From Streptomyces cellulosae (GTDB lineage Bacteria > Actinomycetota > Actinomycetes > Streptomycetales > Streptomycetaceae), in assembly GCF_000721105.1 (NCBI RefSeq), contig NZ_JOEV01000059.1, positions 1 through 39,630 on the forward strand: a stretch of 39,630 nt of DNA, given 5' to 3'. Made by a program: the position numbers and the translations under genes. Below the pieces are notes generated by a model. That model did not search any database. It saw only the letters and a list, made by a program, of their open reading frames with translations, and had not been told where the DNA came from. Of the stretch, positions 23,293 to 30,763 are shown piece after piece (within the stretch, counting starts at the first letter, position 1; each line of letters begins with the position of its first letter).

Positions 23293-24300
23293 TCAGTCGG
23301 TGTGCCCGGGCGGGGCCGTCGTGCCCCGGGTCTCCAGCGTGGGGGCGGCCAGGTGGATCCTCCCCGGTCCCGCGGCTCCCTCGAAACGGTCGAGGAGGCA
23401 ACGGGCCGCGCGGCGCCCGACCTCGTGGCCGGCGTTGTCGACGGTGGTGAGCCACAGGTGGCGCAGCCGGGAGATGCTCGTGTTGTCGTAGCCGGTGACG
23501 GAGAGGTCCTCGGGGACGCGCAGGCCCAGTTCCTCGGCGGCGGAGAGGGCGCCGACGGCGGCGATGTCGTTGACGGCGACGACGGCGGTGGGCCGCTCGG
23601 GCCGGCTGAGCAGCCGGACGGCCGTGCGGAAGCCACCCTCCTCCGTCATGTCGCTGAGTTCGACGGGCGCCCGGTCCGCGAGGCCGTGGACGCGCATCAC
23701 CGCCTCGACGCTGCGCCGCCGCAGCTCGCCGACGGCTCCGTAGCCCGCGAGGTGCGCGATATGGCGGTGACCGAGGCCGATGAGGTGTTCGGTGACCAGC
23801 CGGGCCCCCTGCTCGTCGTCGCCCGCCACCACGTCCACACCGGCCGGAACCGGCTCACGGGCGCCGGCCACGACAACCGGTATGCGGGCGGCGACCGTCT
23901 CCAGCGCGGCCGGGTCGGGCAGGGTGCCGACCACGACCAGGCCGTCGACCTGGAGGTCCAGGAAGGGGCGGGCGAGGTCCTGGCCGGTGCGGCGGTTGAG
24001 GCGGGCGTCGCCGAGCAGCATGTGCAGGCCGTGGTCGTGCAGCAGCGGGTTGAGGCCGTCGAGGAGGTCGACGAACCAGGGGTTGCGCAGGTCGTTCAGG
24101 AGTACGCCGACGGTTCGGGTGCGCTGCTCGCTGAGGCTGCGGGCGGCGGCGTTCGGCCGGTAGCCGAGTTCCCGTACGGCCCGCAGCACGGCCTCCCGTT
24201 TCTCCGACCGCACCTGTCCTGAGCCGCGCAGTACCAGGGAGACCAGCGACTTGGACACGCCGGCCCGCTCGGCCACGTCCCGGATCGTCGGCTGTCCCAT
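23293..24300 (-). CDS. LacI-family transcriptional regulator
   Basis: The protein has 335 residues. The N-terminal HTH and hinge read TIRDVAERAGVSKSLVSLVLRGSGQVRSEKREAVLRAVRELGYRPNAAARSL. The effector domain contains TVGVLLNDLRNPWFVDLLDGL, VDGLVVVGTLPD and PTAVVAVNDIAAVGALSAAEELGLRVPEDLSVTGYDNTSISR. It diverges from a Gfo/Idh/MocA dehydrogenase, with two palindromic sites in between, and probably represses that gene until a sugar or polyol binds. The ligand is not evident from sequence. Confidence 0.9.
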   Translation of the reverse strand: MGQPTIRDVAERAGVSKSLVSLVLRGSGQVRSEKREAVLRAVRELGYRPNAAARSLSEQRTRTVGVLLNDLRNPWFVDLLDGLNPLLHDHGLHMLLGDARLNRRTGQDLARPFLDLQVDGLVVVGTLPDPAALETVAARIPVVVAGAREPVPAGVDVVAGDDEQGARLVTEHLIGLGHRHIAHLAGYGAVGELRRRSVEAVMRVHGLADRAPVELSDMTEEGGFRTAVRLLSRPERPTAVVAVNDIAAVGALSAAEELGLRVPEDLSVTGYDNTSISRLRHLWLTTVDNAGHEVGRRAARCLLDRFEGAAGPGRIHLAAPTLETRGTTAPPGHTD

Positions 24301-24304
24301 GAGA

Positions 24305-24398
24305 TGGACCGTTCCATGGGACCCGACGGCTTGTCAAAGGGTTGACACCCAACCGTAAACGCACTCAGGGTGGCCAGAACAGGGTATGGACCGGTCCA
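24305..24398. promoter_or_regulatory. Paired LacI operators in the divergent region
   Basis: TGGACCGGTCCA (24387-24398) is a perfect 12-bp palindrome with central CG. TGGACCGTTCCA (24305-24316) matches it at 11 of 12 positions. The first is next to the dehydrogenase ribosome site and the second four bases from the lacI start. They are 82 bases apart, which would allow looping. Confidence 0.7.
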
Positions 24399-24411
24399 AG
24401 AAGGGTTTGTC

Positions 24412-25581
24412 ATGGTGGATGCGCTCGGTGTCGCCGTCGTCGGGTTCGGCTGGATGGGCCGGGTGCACAGCCAGGCGTACGCCCGCGTCCGGCACCACTA
24501 CCCGCAGCTCGGTCTGCGCCCGGAGCTCGTGGTCGTCGCCGAGGAGGTGCCCGGCCGGGCCGAGGAGGCCGCCGCGCAGTTCGGCTTCGCCGCCACGACC
24601 CGCGACTGGCGGGAGGTGGCCGCCGATCCCCGGGTGCAGGCCGTCAGCATCACCGCGCCGAACTTCCTGCACCGGGAGATCGGCGTGGGGATGGCCGAGG
24701 CCGGCAAGCACATCTGGATCGAGAAGCCGGTCGGCCTCACCCTGGCCGACGCGCGGGCGGTGGCCGAAGCGGTCGCCGAGGCGGGCGTCCAGGGCGCGGT
24801 GGGCTTCAACTACCGCAACGCGCCCGCTGTCGAGACGGCCCGCTCGCTGATCGCCTCCGGCGAGATCGGCACGGTCACCCATGTCCGGGTGCGTCTGTTC
24901 AGCGACTACGCGGCCCACCCCGAGGGGGCGCTGACCTGGCGGTACGAGCGGGAGCGCGGCGGCAGCGGGGTGCTGGGCGACCTTGCCTCGCACGGCGCGG
25001 ACCTGGCCCGGTACCTGCTCGGCGACATCGCGTCCCTGACGGCGGACACCGCGGTCTTCGTCCCGCAGCGGGCCCGCCCCACCGGCGCCACCGCCGGTCA
25101 CAGCCGCGCCTCGGGCGGCGAACTCGGCCCGGTGGAGAACGAGGACTACGTCAACTGTCTGCTGCGGTTCACCTCCGGAGCGCGCGGTGTCCTGGAGGCC
25201 TGCCGGGTCTCGGTCGGGGAGCAGAACAACTACGGCTTCGAGGTGCACGGCACCAAGGGCGCGGTGTTCTGGGACTTCCGCCGGATGAACGAGCTCGGCG
25301 TCAGCCGCGGTACCACCTACCAGGACCAGCCGGTCAGCACGGTGTACGTCGGCCCGGGCGACGGCGAGTTCGGCGCGTTCCAGCCGGGCGCGGCGAACGC
25401 GATGGGCTACGACGACCTGAAGGTCGTGGAGGCCCACCGCTTCCTCCGCTCGGTCGCCGAGGGCGTCCCGTACGGGGCCACGCTCGCGGACGCCGTGCAC
25501 AGTGCCGCCGTGCTGGAGGCGATGGCGCGGTCCGCCGAGAGCGGGGCCTGGGTGGAGGTGCACCCGGGAGGGTGTCCCTAG
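24412..25581 (+). CDS. Gfo/Idh/MocA family dehydrogenase (first of four)
   Basis: The protein has 389 residues. The Rossmann start is VAVVGFGWMGRVHSQAY. The family signature IEKPVGLTLADARAV follows the conserved ITAPNFLHREIGVGMAEAGKH stretch, and GDLASHGADLARYLLGD marks the C-terminal substrate domain. Family members oxidise or reduce sugar, inositol or sugar-acid hydroxyls with NAD(P). ATG 24412 follows AGAAGGG; the longer frame is rejected because it overlaps the operator. It is controlled by the divergent LacI (inferred). Two hairpins follow the stop, so it appears to be a single-gene unit. Confidence 0.9.
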   Translation: MVDALGVAVVGFGWMGRVHSQAYARVRHHYPQLGLRPELVVVAEEVPGRAEEAAAQFGFAATTRDWREVAADPRVQAVSITAPNFLHREIGVGMAEAGKHIWIEKPVGLTLADARAVAEAVAEAGVQGAVGFNYRNAPAVETARSLIASGEIGTVTHVRVRLFSDYAAHPEGALTWRYERERGGSGVLGDLASHGADLARYLLGDIASLTADTAVFVPQRARPTGATAGHSRASGGELGPVENEDYVNCLLRFTSGARGVLEACRVSVGEQNNYGFEVHGTKGAVFWDFRRMNELGVSRGTTYQDQPVSTVYVGPGDGEFGAFQPGAANAMGYDDLKVVEAHRFLRSVAEGVPYGATLADAVHSAAVLEAMARSAESGAWVEVHPGGCP

Positions 25582-25604
25582 AACCACCCCGGATCCGGAT
25601 CCCA

Positions 25605-25668
25605 GGGCCCGCGACGGCGGGCCCGGGGGACGGCAGGCTTCGAAGGGCGCCGGCGGCACGCCGGCGCC
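25605..25668 (+). terminator. Two successive hairpins after the dehydrogenase
   Basis: GGGCCCGC-GACG-GCGGGCCC (25605-25624) and GGCGCCGGC-GGCAC-GCCGGCGCC (25646-25668) are both perfect stems of 8 and 9 bp. They separate the dehydrogenase from the membrane protein gene. Confidence 0.6.
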
Positions 25669-25702
25669 GGACGAATCCGCCTCACCGACTCCGGGGGAAT
25701 CC

Positions 25703-26368
25703 ATGAACGACATCCTCGCCAGGCGCCTGACGGGCCTCGCGGGCATCACCGCCGCGCTCGCCCTGATCGTGGAAGTACCGCTGTACTTCGTCTACTCGGG
25801 GCCGCCGCCGGACGCGAACGTCCTGTCCCGGCTGCTGCTGGGCATCATCGGGCTGGCGTCCCTTGTGGTGTTCGCGACCGCCTTCCGTGAGCTGGTCAAG
25901 CGGGTGAGTCCCGCCCACGAGTGGGTCGGCTCGCTGGCTTTTGCCACGGGCCTGGTGTACGCGACGATCGCCCTGGTCTCCAGCGGTCTGGAGGCGGGCG
26001 CGGTGATCGCCGCCGACCGTCCGATCGACCCGACGATCGACGTCAGCGGCACCTACATCCTGTACGGGTCGATCTCCCGGCTGATGCTGGCGCTGTTCCT
26101 GACCGCGTTCGGGTACGCCGTCTCCCGCGGCCGGCTGCTGCCGCGCTGGAGCGGCCGGTCGGCGTACGTCCTCGCAGTGGTCAACCTGGCCTTCGTGCCG
26201 TCCCTGTTCTTCGGCAACACGCCCGCGAACTTCTACGCGGCGAACGGCTGGGGCACCACCGCGCTGATGGGCGCCGTCCTGAGCTACTGGCTGCTGGCCG
26301 TGGGCGTTGCGACGTACCGCAGCGCCGGCCGGGTCGCACCGAGCGGGTCGCCCGCGGTGCGGCACTGA
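25703..26368 (+). CDS. DUF4386-like integral membrane protein
   Basis: The protein has 221 residues with about six hydrophobic helices: an ITAALALIVEVPLYFV segment, the LLGIIGLASLVVFATAF segment, GSLAFATGLVYATIALVSSG, the SRLMLALFLTAFGYAVS segment, YVLAVVNLAFVPSLFFG and LMGAVLSYWLLAVGVA. The pattern resembles DUF4386 proteins, whose function is unknown. No catalytic motif is seen. The gene sits alone between terminators and a convergent LacI gene and has no obvious link to the polyol genes around it. Confidence 0.75.
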   Translation: MNDILARRLTGLAGITAALALIVEVPLYFVYSGPPPDANVLSRLLLGIIGLASLVVFATAFRELVKRVSPAHEWVGSLAFATGLVYATIALVSSGLEAGAVIAADRPIDPTIDVSGTYILYGSISRLMLALFLTAFGYAVSRGRLLPRWSGRSAYVLAVVNLAFVPSLFFGNTPANFYAANGWGTTALMGAVLSYWLLAVGVATYRSAGRVAPSGSPAVRH

Positions 26369-26387
26369 CGTTCCTGCTCGCGAAGCC

Positions 26388-26428
26388 CGCCCCAGGCCGC
26401 CGGCGTCAGCCGGTCGTCGCCTGGGGCG
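26388..26428. terminator. Bidirectional terminator with nested stem
   Basis: CGCCCCAGGC (26388-26397) and GCCTGGGGCG (26419-26428) form a perfect 10-bp outer stem, and CCGGC-GTCA-GCCGG fits inside the loop. The right arm overlaps the last codons of the LacI gene at 26406. It lies between convergent genes. Confidence 0.65.
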
Positions 26429-27440
26429 GCATGTTGTACGGGGTGACCACCTGGATCGCCGATGGCAGGCTCGGCCCGGCCGGCGGCAGGGCGCCGTGGG
26501 CCCGCATGACGATGTGGCAGGCCTCGCGCATGTCCTGGCGCAGGTCGTGGTGGAGCACGGCGGACAGGCGGTGTTCGCGCAGCAGGCGGGTGTTGTCGTG
26601 ATCGAGGTCGTGCGCGACGAACACCGCGCACTCGCGGCCCAGGTCCTCGAAGGCCCGCAGGGTGGCGATGTTGCCGCCGCCGATCGAGTAGACGGCACGG
26701 ATGTCCGGGTCCCGCTCCAGCGCGGCCCGGACGAGGTCGTACTGGGTGGCGTCCAGGCCCTGGCCCTCGGCGATCTCGACCACCGTGCGCCCGGGGTGGC
26801 GGGCGCGCATGGCGCTGCGGAAGCCCATTTCGCGCTCCTCCTCGTTGCGGAAGAAGCCGCTGCTGAGGCTGGTGAGCACATTGCCGGGGCGGTCGCCGAG
26901 CCACTGGCCCATGAGGTAGGCGGCGGTCGCGCCGGCGGCCCGGTTGTCGCTGCCGACGTAGGCCAGACGGGACGTGGAGGGCAGGTCGGTGACCAGCGTG
27001 ACGACGGGGATGCCGGCCTCGGCGAGCCGGCCGACGGCGGCGGCGACCTCGGGAACGTCCGGCGCCTTGAGGACGACCCCCTGGGAACCGCGCCGGGCGA
27101 TCCGGTCCAGCGTCCCGGTCAGTTCGCGCACCGGGCCGGTCTCCCGGAAGTGGAAGCGCGAGCGCACGACGGCCGGGTGCAGGGACGGCAGCTCGGCCTC
27201 CAGGGCGGCGCGGACGGCGGTGGAGAACCGCTCCGGCGTCTGCATCACGATGTCGATCATGAAGGTACGGCCGACCAGCCGCACCTGGGTGCGCTGTCGG
27301 TCCAGGTCGGCGATGGCCTGCCGCACCTCCCGCGCGGTGCTCTCGCGGACCCCTCCCCGGCCGTTGAGGACCCGGTCGACGGTGGCCTCGCTCAGGCCCG
27401 CCTGACGTGCGATCTCCCGGATCGGGAAGGGGTGGCCCAC
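26406..27440 (-). CDS. LacI-family regulator of the polyol genes
   Basis: The protein has 344 residues. The HTH is at the extreme N terminus (PIREIARQAGLSEATVDRVLNGRGGVRESTAREVRQAI). The effector domain contains GVVLKAPDVPEVAAAVGRLAEAGIPVVTLVTDLP and LAYVGSDNRAAGATAAYLMGQWL, as in regulators that bind simple sugars or inositol. The start is GTG 27440, seven bases after AAGGAG. It diverges from the PhyH-SDR-dehydrogenase genes and probably controls them. The effector could be inositol or a derivative, judged only from neighbours. Confidence 0.87.
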   Translation of the reverse strand: MGHPFPIREIARQAGLSEATVDRVLNGRGGVRESTAREVRQAIADLDRQRTQVRLVGRTFMIDIVMQTPERFSTAVRAALEAELPSLHPAVVRSRFHFRETGPVRELTGTLDRIARRGSQGVVLKAPDVPEVAAAVGRLAEAGIPVVTLVTDLPSTSRLAYVGSDNRAAGATAAYLMGQWLGDRPGNVLTSLSSGFFRNEEEREMGFRSAMRARHPGRTVVEIAEGQGLDATQYDLVRAALERDPDIRAVYSIGGGNIATLRAFEDLGRECAVFVAHDLDHDNTRLLREHRLSAVLHHDLRQDMREACHIVMRAHGALPPAGPSLPSAIQVVTPYNMPPQATTG

Positions 27441-27450
27441 CGACGGCTCC

Positions 27451-27504
27451 TTGAGGGGTTTTTGATGGCTCACTGCTGGTTGTTGGAGGGGTTTGTACTG
27501 ACAA
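27451..27504. promoter_or_regulatory. Repeats in the divergent region before the PhyH operon
   Basis: TTGAGGGGTTTTTG (27451-27464) and TTGGAGGGGTTTGT (27483-27496) are similar direct repeats 32 bases apart. TTGT-ACTG-ACAA (27493-27504) is an inverted repeat overlapping the second. They are candidate sites for the divergent LacI protein. No convincing -35/-10 pair was found. Confidence 0.4.
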
Positions 27505-27575
27505 GAATGGCAGAGCCGCGTCGCCGTCGGGCGACCGGATCCGCGTCGCATTCCGTGACCGAAAGTAGGACGACG

Positions 27576-28742
27576 ATGTCCCTCATCGCCGCTCAGCAGC
27601 GGGCCTGGCTGACCGAGCAGGACTGTGACCTCGACGCTTTCCGCGCGCTGATCGACCGTACGACGGACCTCGCCGACTACCCGCACGCCTCGGCGGTCGA
27701 GGGGAACGTCCTCGTCTACGACAGTGAACGTCTGCGGACCGCCGAAGCCTCCCGTGAGGTGCGGGCCGAGCTGGTCCGCGCTTTCGCCGACGGTCCCGGT
27801 GTCGTGGTCTTCCGGGGCGCCTTCCCGAACCCGGCGGTCGTCGACCGGCTCACCGGTGTCTTCCACGCGCTGATCACCGAGCAGCGCGCCTCAGGCGCGG
27901 ACGCGGGCGACCACTTCGCCAAGCCAGGCGCCAACGACCGGGTGTGGAACGCGCTGGAGAAGGCCGCGCTCTACGACCCCGAGGCGTTCGCCGACTACTA
28001 CGCCAACGACATCCTGGCGCTGGTATCGGCGGCCTGGCTGGGTCCCGGCTACCAGGTGACCTCACAGGTCAACGTGGTCAACCCGGGCGGCGCCGCGCAG
28101 ACCGCGCACCGCGACTACCACCTGGGGTTCCTGTCGGACGAGGCCGCCGCGGCCTACCCGGCACACGTGCACCGCCTCTCCCCCGTGCTCACGCTCCAGG
28201 GCGCGGTCGCGCACTGCGACATGCCGGTCGAGTCCGGTCCGACCCTGTACCTGCCGTACTCACACACCTTCGAGCCGGGCTACCTGGCGTGGCGGCTGCC
28301 GGAGTTCCAGGCGTACTTCAAGGCGCACCACGTCCAGCTTCCGCTGGCCAAGGGTGACGCCGCCTTCTTCAACCCGGCGCTGTTCCACGCGGCCGGCACC
28401 AACCGCACCCTGGACGTGCGGCGCGTCGCCAACCTGCTCCAGGTCTCGTCCGCCTTCGGCCGGGCCATGGAGACGGTGGACCGGGAGGCGGTCGCGAACG
28501 CGGTCTACCCGGTGCTGCGCAGACGGCTGGCCGACGGCGTCGGCGATCAGTGGCTGGAGCGTGTGATCGCCGCGAGCGCCGAGGGCTACCCGTTCCCCAC
28601 CAACCTCGACAGTGACCCGCCCGTCGAAGGTCTGGCCCCGCCCTCTCAGGCGGACGTCGTACGGCGGGCACTGCGCGAGGGATGGACCCCGCGGACTCTA
28701 CGGGACGAGCTGCGGGCCGGCGCCGTACGGCGCGAGAGCTGA
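27576..28742 (+). CDS. Phytanoyl-CoA dioxygenase (PhyH) family oxygenase
   Basis: The protein has 388 residues. The Fe(II) facial triad is visible: His178 and Asp180 in TAHRDYHLGF, and His271 in FFNPALFHAAGTNRT, with arginines following (LDVRRVANLLQ). GPGVVVFRGAFPNPAVVDRLTGVF is the typical N-terminal region. PhyH enzymes hydroxylate or oxidatively demethylate small molecules with 2-oxoglutarate. The start follows AGTAGGA. The SDR gene follows 14 bases after the stop, then two Gfo/Idh/MocA genes. A role in modifying an inositol- or sugar-like compound is inferred from this context only. Confidence 0.85.
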   Translation: MSLIAAQQRAWLTEQDCDLDAFRALIDRTTDLADYPHASAVEGNVLVYDSERLRTAEASREVRAELVRAFADGPGVVVFRGAFPNPAVVDRLTGVFHALITEQRASGADAGDHFAKPGANDRVWNALEKAALYDPEAFADYYANDILALVSAAWLGPGYQVTSQVNVVNPGGAAQTAHRDYHLGFLSDEAAAAYPAHVHRLSPVLTLQGAVAHCDMPVESGPTLYLPYSHTFEPGYLAWRLPEFQAYFKAHHVQLPLAKGDAAFFNPALFHAAGTNRTLDVRRVANLLQVSSAFGRAMETVDREAVANAVYPVLRRRLADGVGDQWLERVIAASAEGYPFPTNLDSDPPVEGLAPPSQADVVRRALREGWTPRTLRDELRAGAVRRES

Positions 28743-28756
28743 AAGGGCCTGATCTC

Positions 28757-29533
28757 ATGGGACTTCTCGACGACAAGGTCGTCCTCGTCAACGGCGGCAG
28801 CCAGGGCGTCGGCGCCGCCATCGCCAGGGCCGCGGTCCGGGAGGGGGCGCAGGTCGCCGTCACCGGGCGGCGCACCGAGCCCGGCGAGGCCCTCGTGGCG
28901 GAGCTGGCCGCGGCCGGCGGCAAGGCGATGTTCGTCCGGGCCGACCTCGCGGACGCCGAGCAGGCGAAGGCCTCCGTGGCCGAGGTGGTCGGCGCGTACG
29001 GCCGGATCGACTGCCTGGTGAACTCCGCGGGCCTCACCTCCCGGGGCACGTTGCTGGACACCACGCCCGAACTGTTCGACCAGCACATCGCGATCAACCT
29101 CAAGGCGCCGTTCTTCGCCATGCAGGCCGCCGTCGCCGACATGGTGGGCCGGGGGGCGCCCGGCACGGTCGTCAACATCATCACGTCCTCCGCGCACGGC
29201 GGGCAGCCGTTCCTCGCGCCGTACGTCGCCGCGAAGGCCGGGCTGATCGGCCTGACCCGCAACGCCGCGCACGCACACCGCTTCGACCGGGTCCGGATCA
29301 ACGGCCTGAACATCGGCTGGACCTCGACCGAGGGCGAGGACGCGACCCAGAAGGCCTTCCACGGCGCCGGGGACGACTGGCGCGAGCAGGCCGCCGCCCG
29401 CCTGCCGATGGGCAAGCTGGGCCAGCCGGACGAGATCGCCGACTTCGTCGTCTTCCTGCTGTCGGACCGGTCCGGGGTGGTCACCGGTTCGGTGATCGAC
29501 TGGGACCAGAACGTGCTCGGCGGCCTGGACTAG
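28757..29533 (+). CDS. Short-chain dehydrogenase/reductase
   Basis: The protein has 258 residues. The NAD(P) motif is NGGSQGVGAAIA (variant of TGxxxGxG) and the catalytic Ser-Tyr-Lys set lies in ITSSAHGGQPFLAPYVAAKAGL, with a LVNSAGL strand and NGLNIGWTSTEG after it. It should oxidise a secondary alcohol or reduce a ketone. The ribosome site GAAAGGG overlaps the PhyH stop, so the two are co-transcribed and probably act in sequence on the same compound. Confidence 0.9.
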   Translation: MGLLDDKVVLVNGGSQGVGAAIARAAVREGAQVAVTGRRTEPGEALVAELAAAGGKAMFVRADLADAEQAKASVAEVVGAYGRIDCLVNSAGLTSRGTLLDTTPELFDQHIAINLKAPFFAMQAAVADMVGRGAPGTVVNIITSSAHGGQPFLAPYVAAKAGLIGLTRNAAHAHRFDRVRINGLNIGWTSTEGEDATQKAFHGAGDDWREQAAARLPMGKLGQPDEIADFVVFLLSDRSGVVTGSVIDWDQNVLGGLD

Positions 29534-29607
29534 CTCTCTGCCCGGCTCTCACCCCCGGCTGTCACCCCAGCTCTCTCCCCGCACAAGAAACTAGGAGCTG
29601 CACCACC

Positions 29608-30612
29608 ATGCGCATCGGAATCCTCGGCCTCGGCCGCATCGGCGCGTTCCACGCCGAGACCCTCTCCGGACTCGACGCGGTCGAGTCGCTCGTCCTGGCC
29701 GACCCGTTCGCGGACGCCGCCAAGTCCGCCGCCGAGCGGTTCGGCGGCGAGGTCGCGGACTCCCCCGAGGCCGTGCTGGCGGCCGGGGTGGACGGCATCG
29801 TCGTGGCCGCCGCCACCGACGCCCACCCGGCGCTGATCCTGGCCGCCGTGCAGGCGGGCGTGCCGGTGTTCTGCGAGAAGCCCGTCGCGAAGACCATGAG
29901 CGAGGGCGTCGAGGTACTCAGGGCCGTCCAGGGCGGGGACGTACCGATCCAGATCGGCTACAACCGCCGCTTCGACGCGGGGTTCGTCGCCGCCCGGGCC
30001 GCCGTGCTCAGCGGTGAGCTGGGCAAGCTGCACACCGTCCGGTCGACCACGCTGGACCCGGCGCCGCCGCCGGCCGCGTACATCGCCGCCTCGGGTGGCA
30101 TCTTCCGGGACTGCTCGGTGCACGACTTCGACATCATCCGCTGGGTGACCGGCCGCGAGGTGACCGAGGTGTACGCGGTCGGCGGCAACCGGGGCGCCGA
30201 CTTCATCAAGGCGGCGGGCGACGCCGACACCACCGGCGCGATCCTCACCCTGGACGACGGCACCATCGCGGTGGTCTCCAACTCCCGTCACAACGCCCGG
30301 GGTTACGACGTCCGTATGGAACTCCACGGCTTCACGGACTCCATCGCCGTCGGTCTGGAGGACAAGCTGCCGCTGCGTTCGGTGGAGCCCGGGGTGACCT
30401 TCCCGGCGGGTACCCCGCACGACTTCTTCATGGACCGCTTCACCGCCGCCTACCGCGCCGAACTCACCGCGTTCACCGAGGTCGTCGCGGGCACCCGCCC
30501 CTCCCCCTGCACGATCGAGGACGCACTGGAGGCCGGCTGGATCGCCGAGGCCTGCACGCTGTCGCTGCACGAGCACCGGCCGGTGACGATCGCCGAGGTC
30601 CGCACCGCCTGA
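29608..30612 (+). CDS. Inositol 2-dehydrogenase-like Gfo/Idh/MocA enzyme (second of four)
   Basis: The protein has 334 residues. MRIGILGLGRIGAFHAETL is the Rossmann start, FCEKPVAKTMSEGVEVL the signature, and FRDCSVHDFDIIRWVTG carries the conserved Asp-His of the active site. It closely resembles myo-inositol 2-dehydrogenases, which form 2-keto-inositol with NAD. It is third in the PhyH operon after a 74-base gap and has its own AGGAG site. A second IolG-like protein lies on the other strand at 33238-34266, so the two may act on different isomers or derivatives. Confidence 0.87.
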   Translation: MRIGILGLGRIGAFHAETLSGLDAVESLVLADPFADAAKSAAERFGGEVADSPEAVLAAGVDGIVVAAATDAHPALILAAVQAGVPVFCEKPVAKTMSEGVEVLRAVQGGDVPIQIGYNRRFDAGFVAARAAVLSGELGKLHTVRSTTLDPAPPPAAYIAASGGIFRDCSVHDFDIIRWVTGREVTEVYAVGGNRGADFIKAAGDADTTGAILTLDDGTIAVVSNSRHNARGYDVRMELHGFTDSIAVGLEDKLPLRSVEPGVTFPAGTPHDFFMDRFTAAYRAELTAFTEVVAGTRPSPCTIEDALEAGWIAEACTLSLHEHRPVTIAEVRTA

Positions 30613-30689
30613 CGGTCGGCCTCTTCTCGTGTCCGGGCGCAACCGGCTGACGGCGCCCGGAAGTTGCCGACGTTCGTTTACGGTCATGA

Positions 30690-30730
30690 GATCTTCGCGT
30701 ACGACCATGTGGCGTACGAGCATGAAGATC
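30690..30730 (+). promoter_or_regulatory. Repeat cluster upstream of the FAD oxidoreductase
   Basis: GATCTTC (30690-30696) and GAAGATC (30724-30730) are perfect inverted copies. Between them GCGTACGA-[CG]-CATG occurs twice, 15 bases apart. This lies 34 bases before the FAD gene start, suggesting a separate regulated promoter there. Confidence 0.4.
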
Positions 30731-30763
30731 CGCGCACGCGCAACGGACCGAGGAGCGACGCCC

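Noticed and set aside
21627..23636. 669-codon minus-strand ORF opposite the second MFS exporter
   Set aside because: Low-complexity shadow translation crossing the gene end and into the LacI region; the real protein is the membrane transporter on the plus strand.
24334..25749. Minus-strand ORF of 471 codons opposite the first dehydrogenase
   Set aside because: It has no domain, overlaps a clear Gfo/Idh/MocA gene and crosses the operator region.
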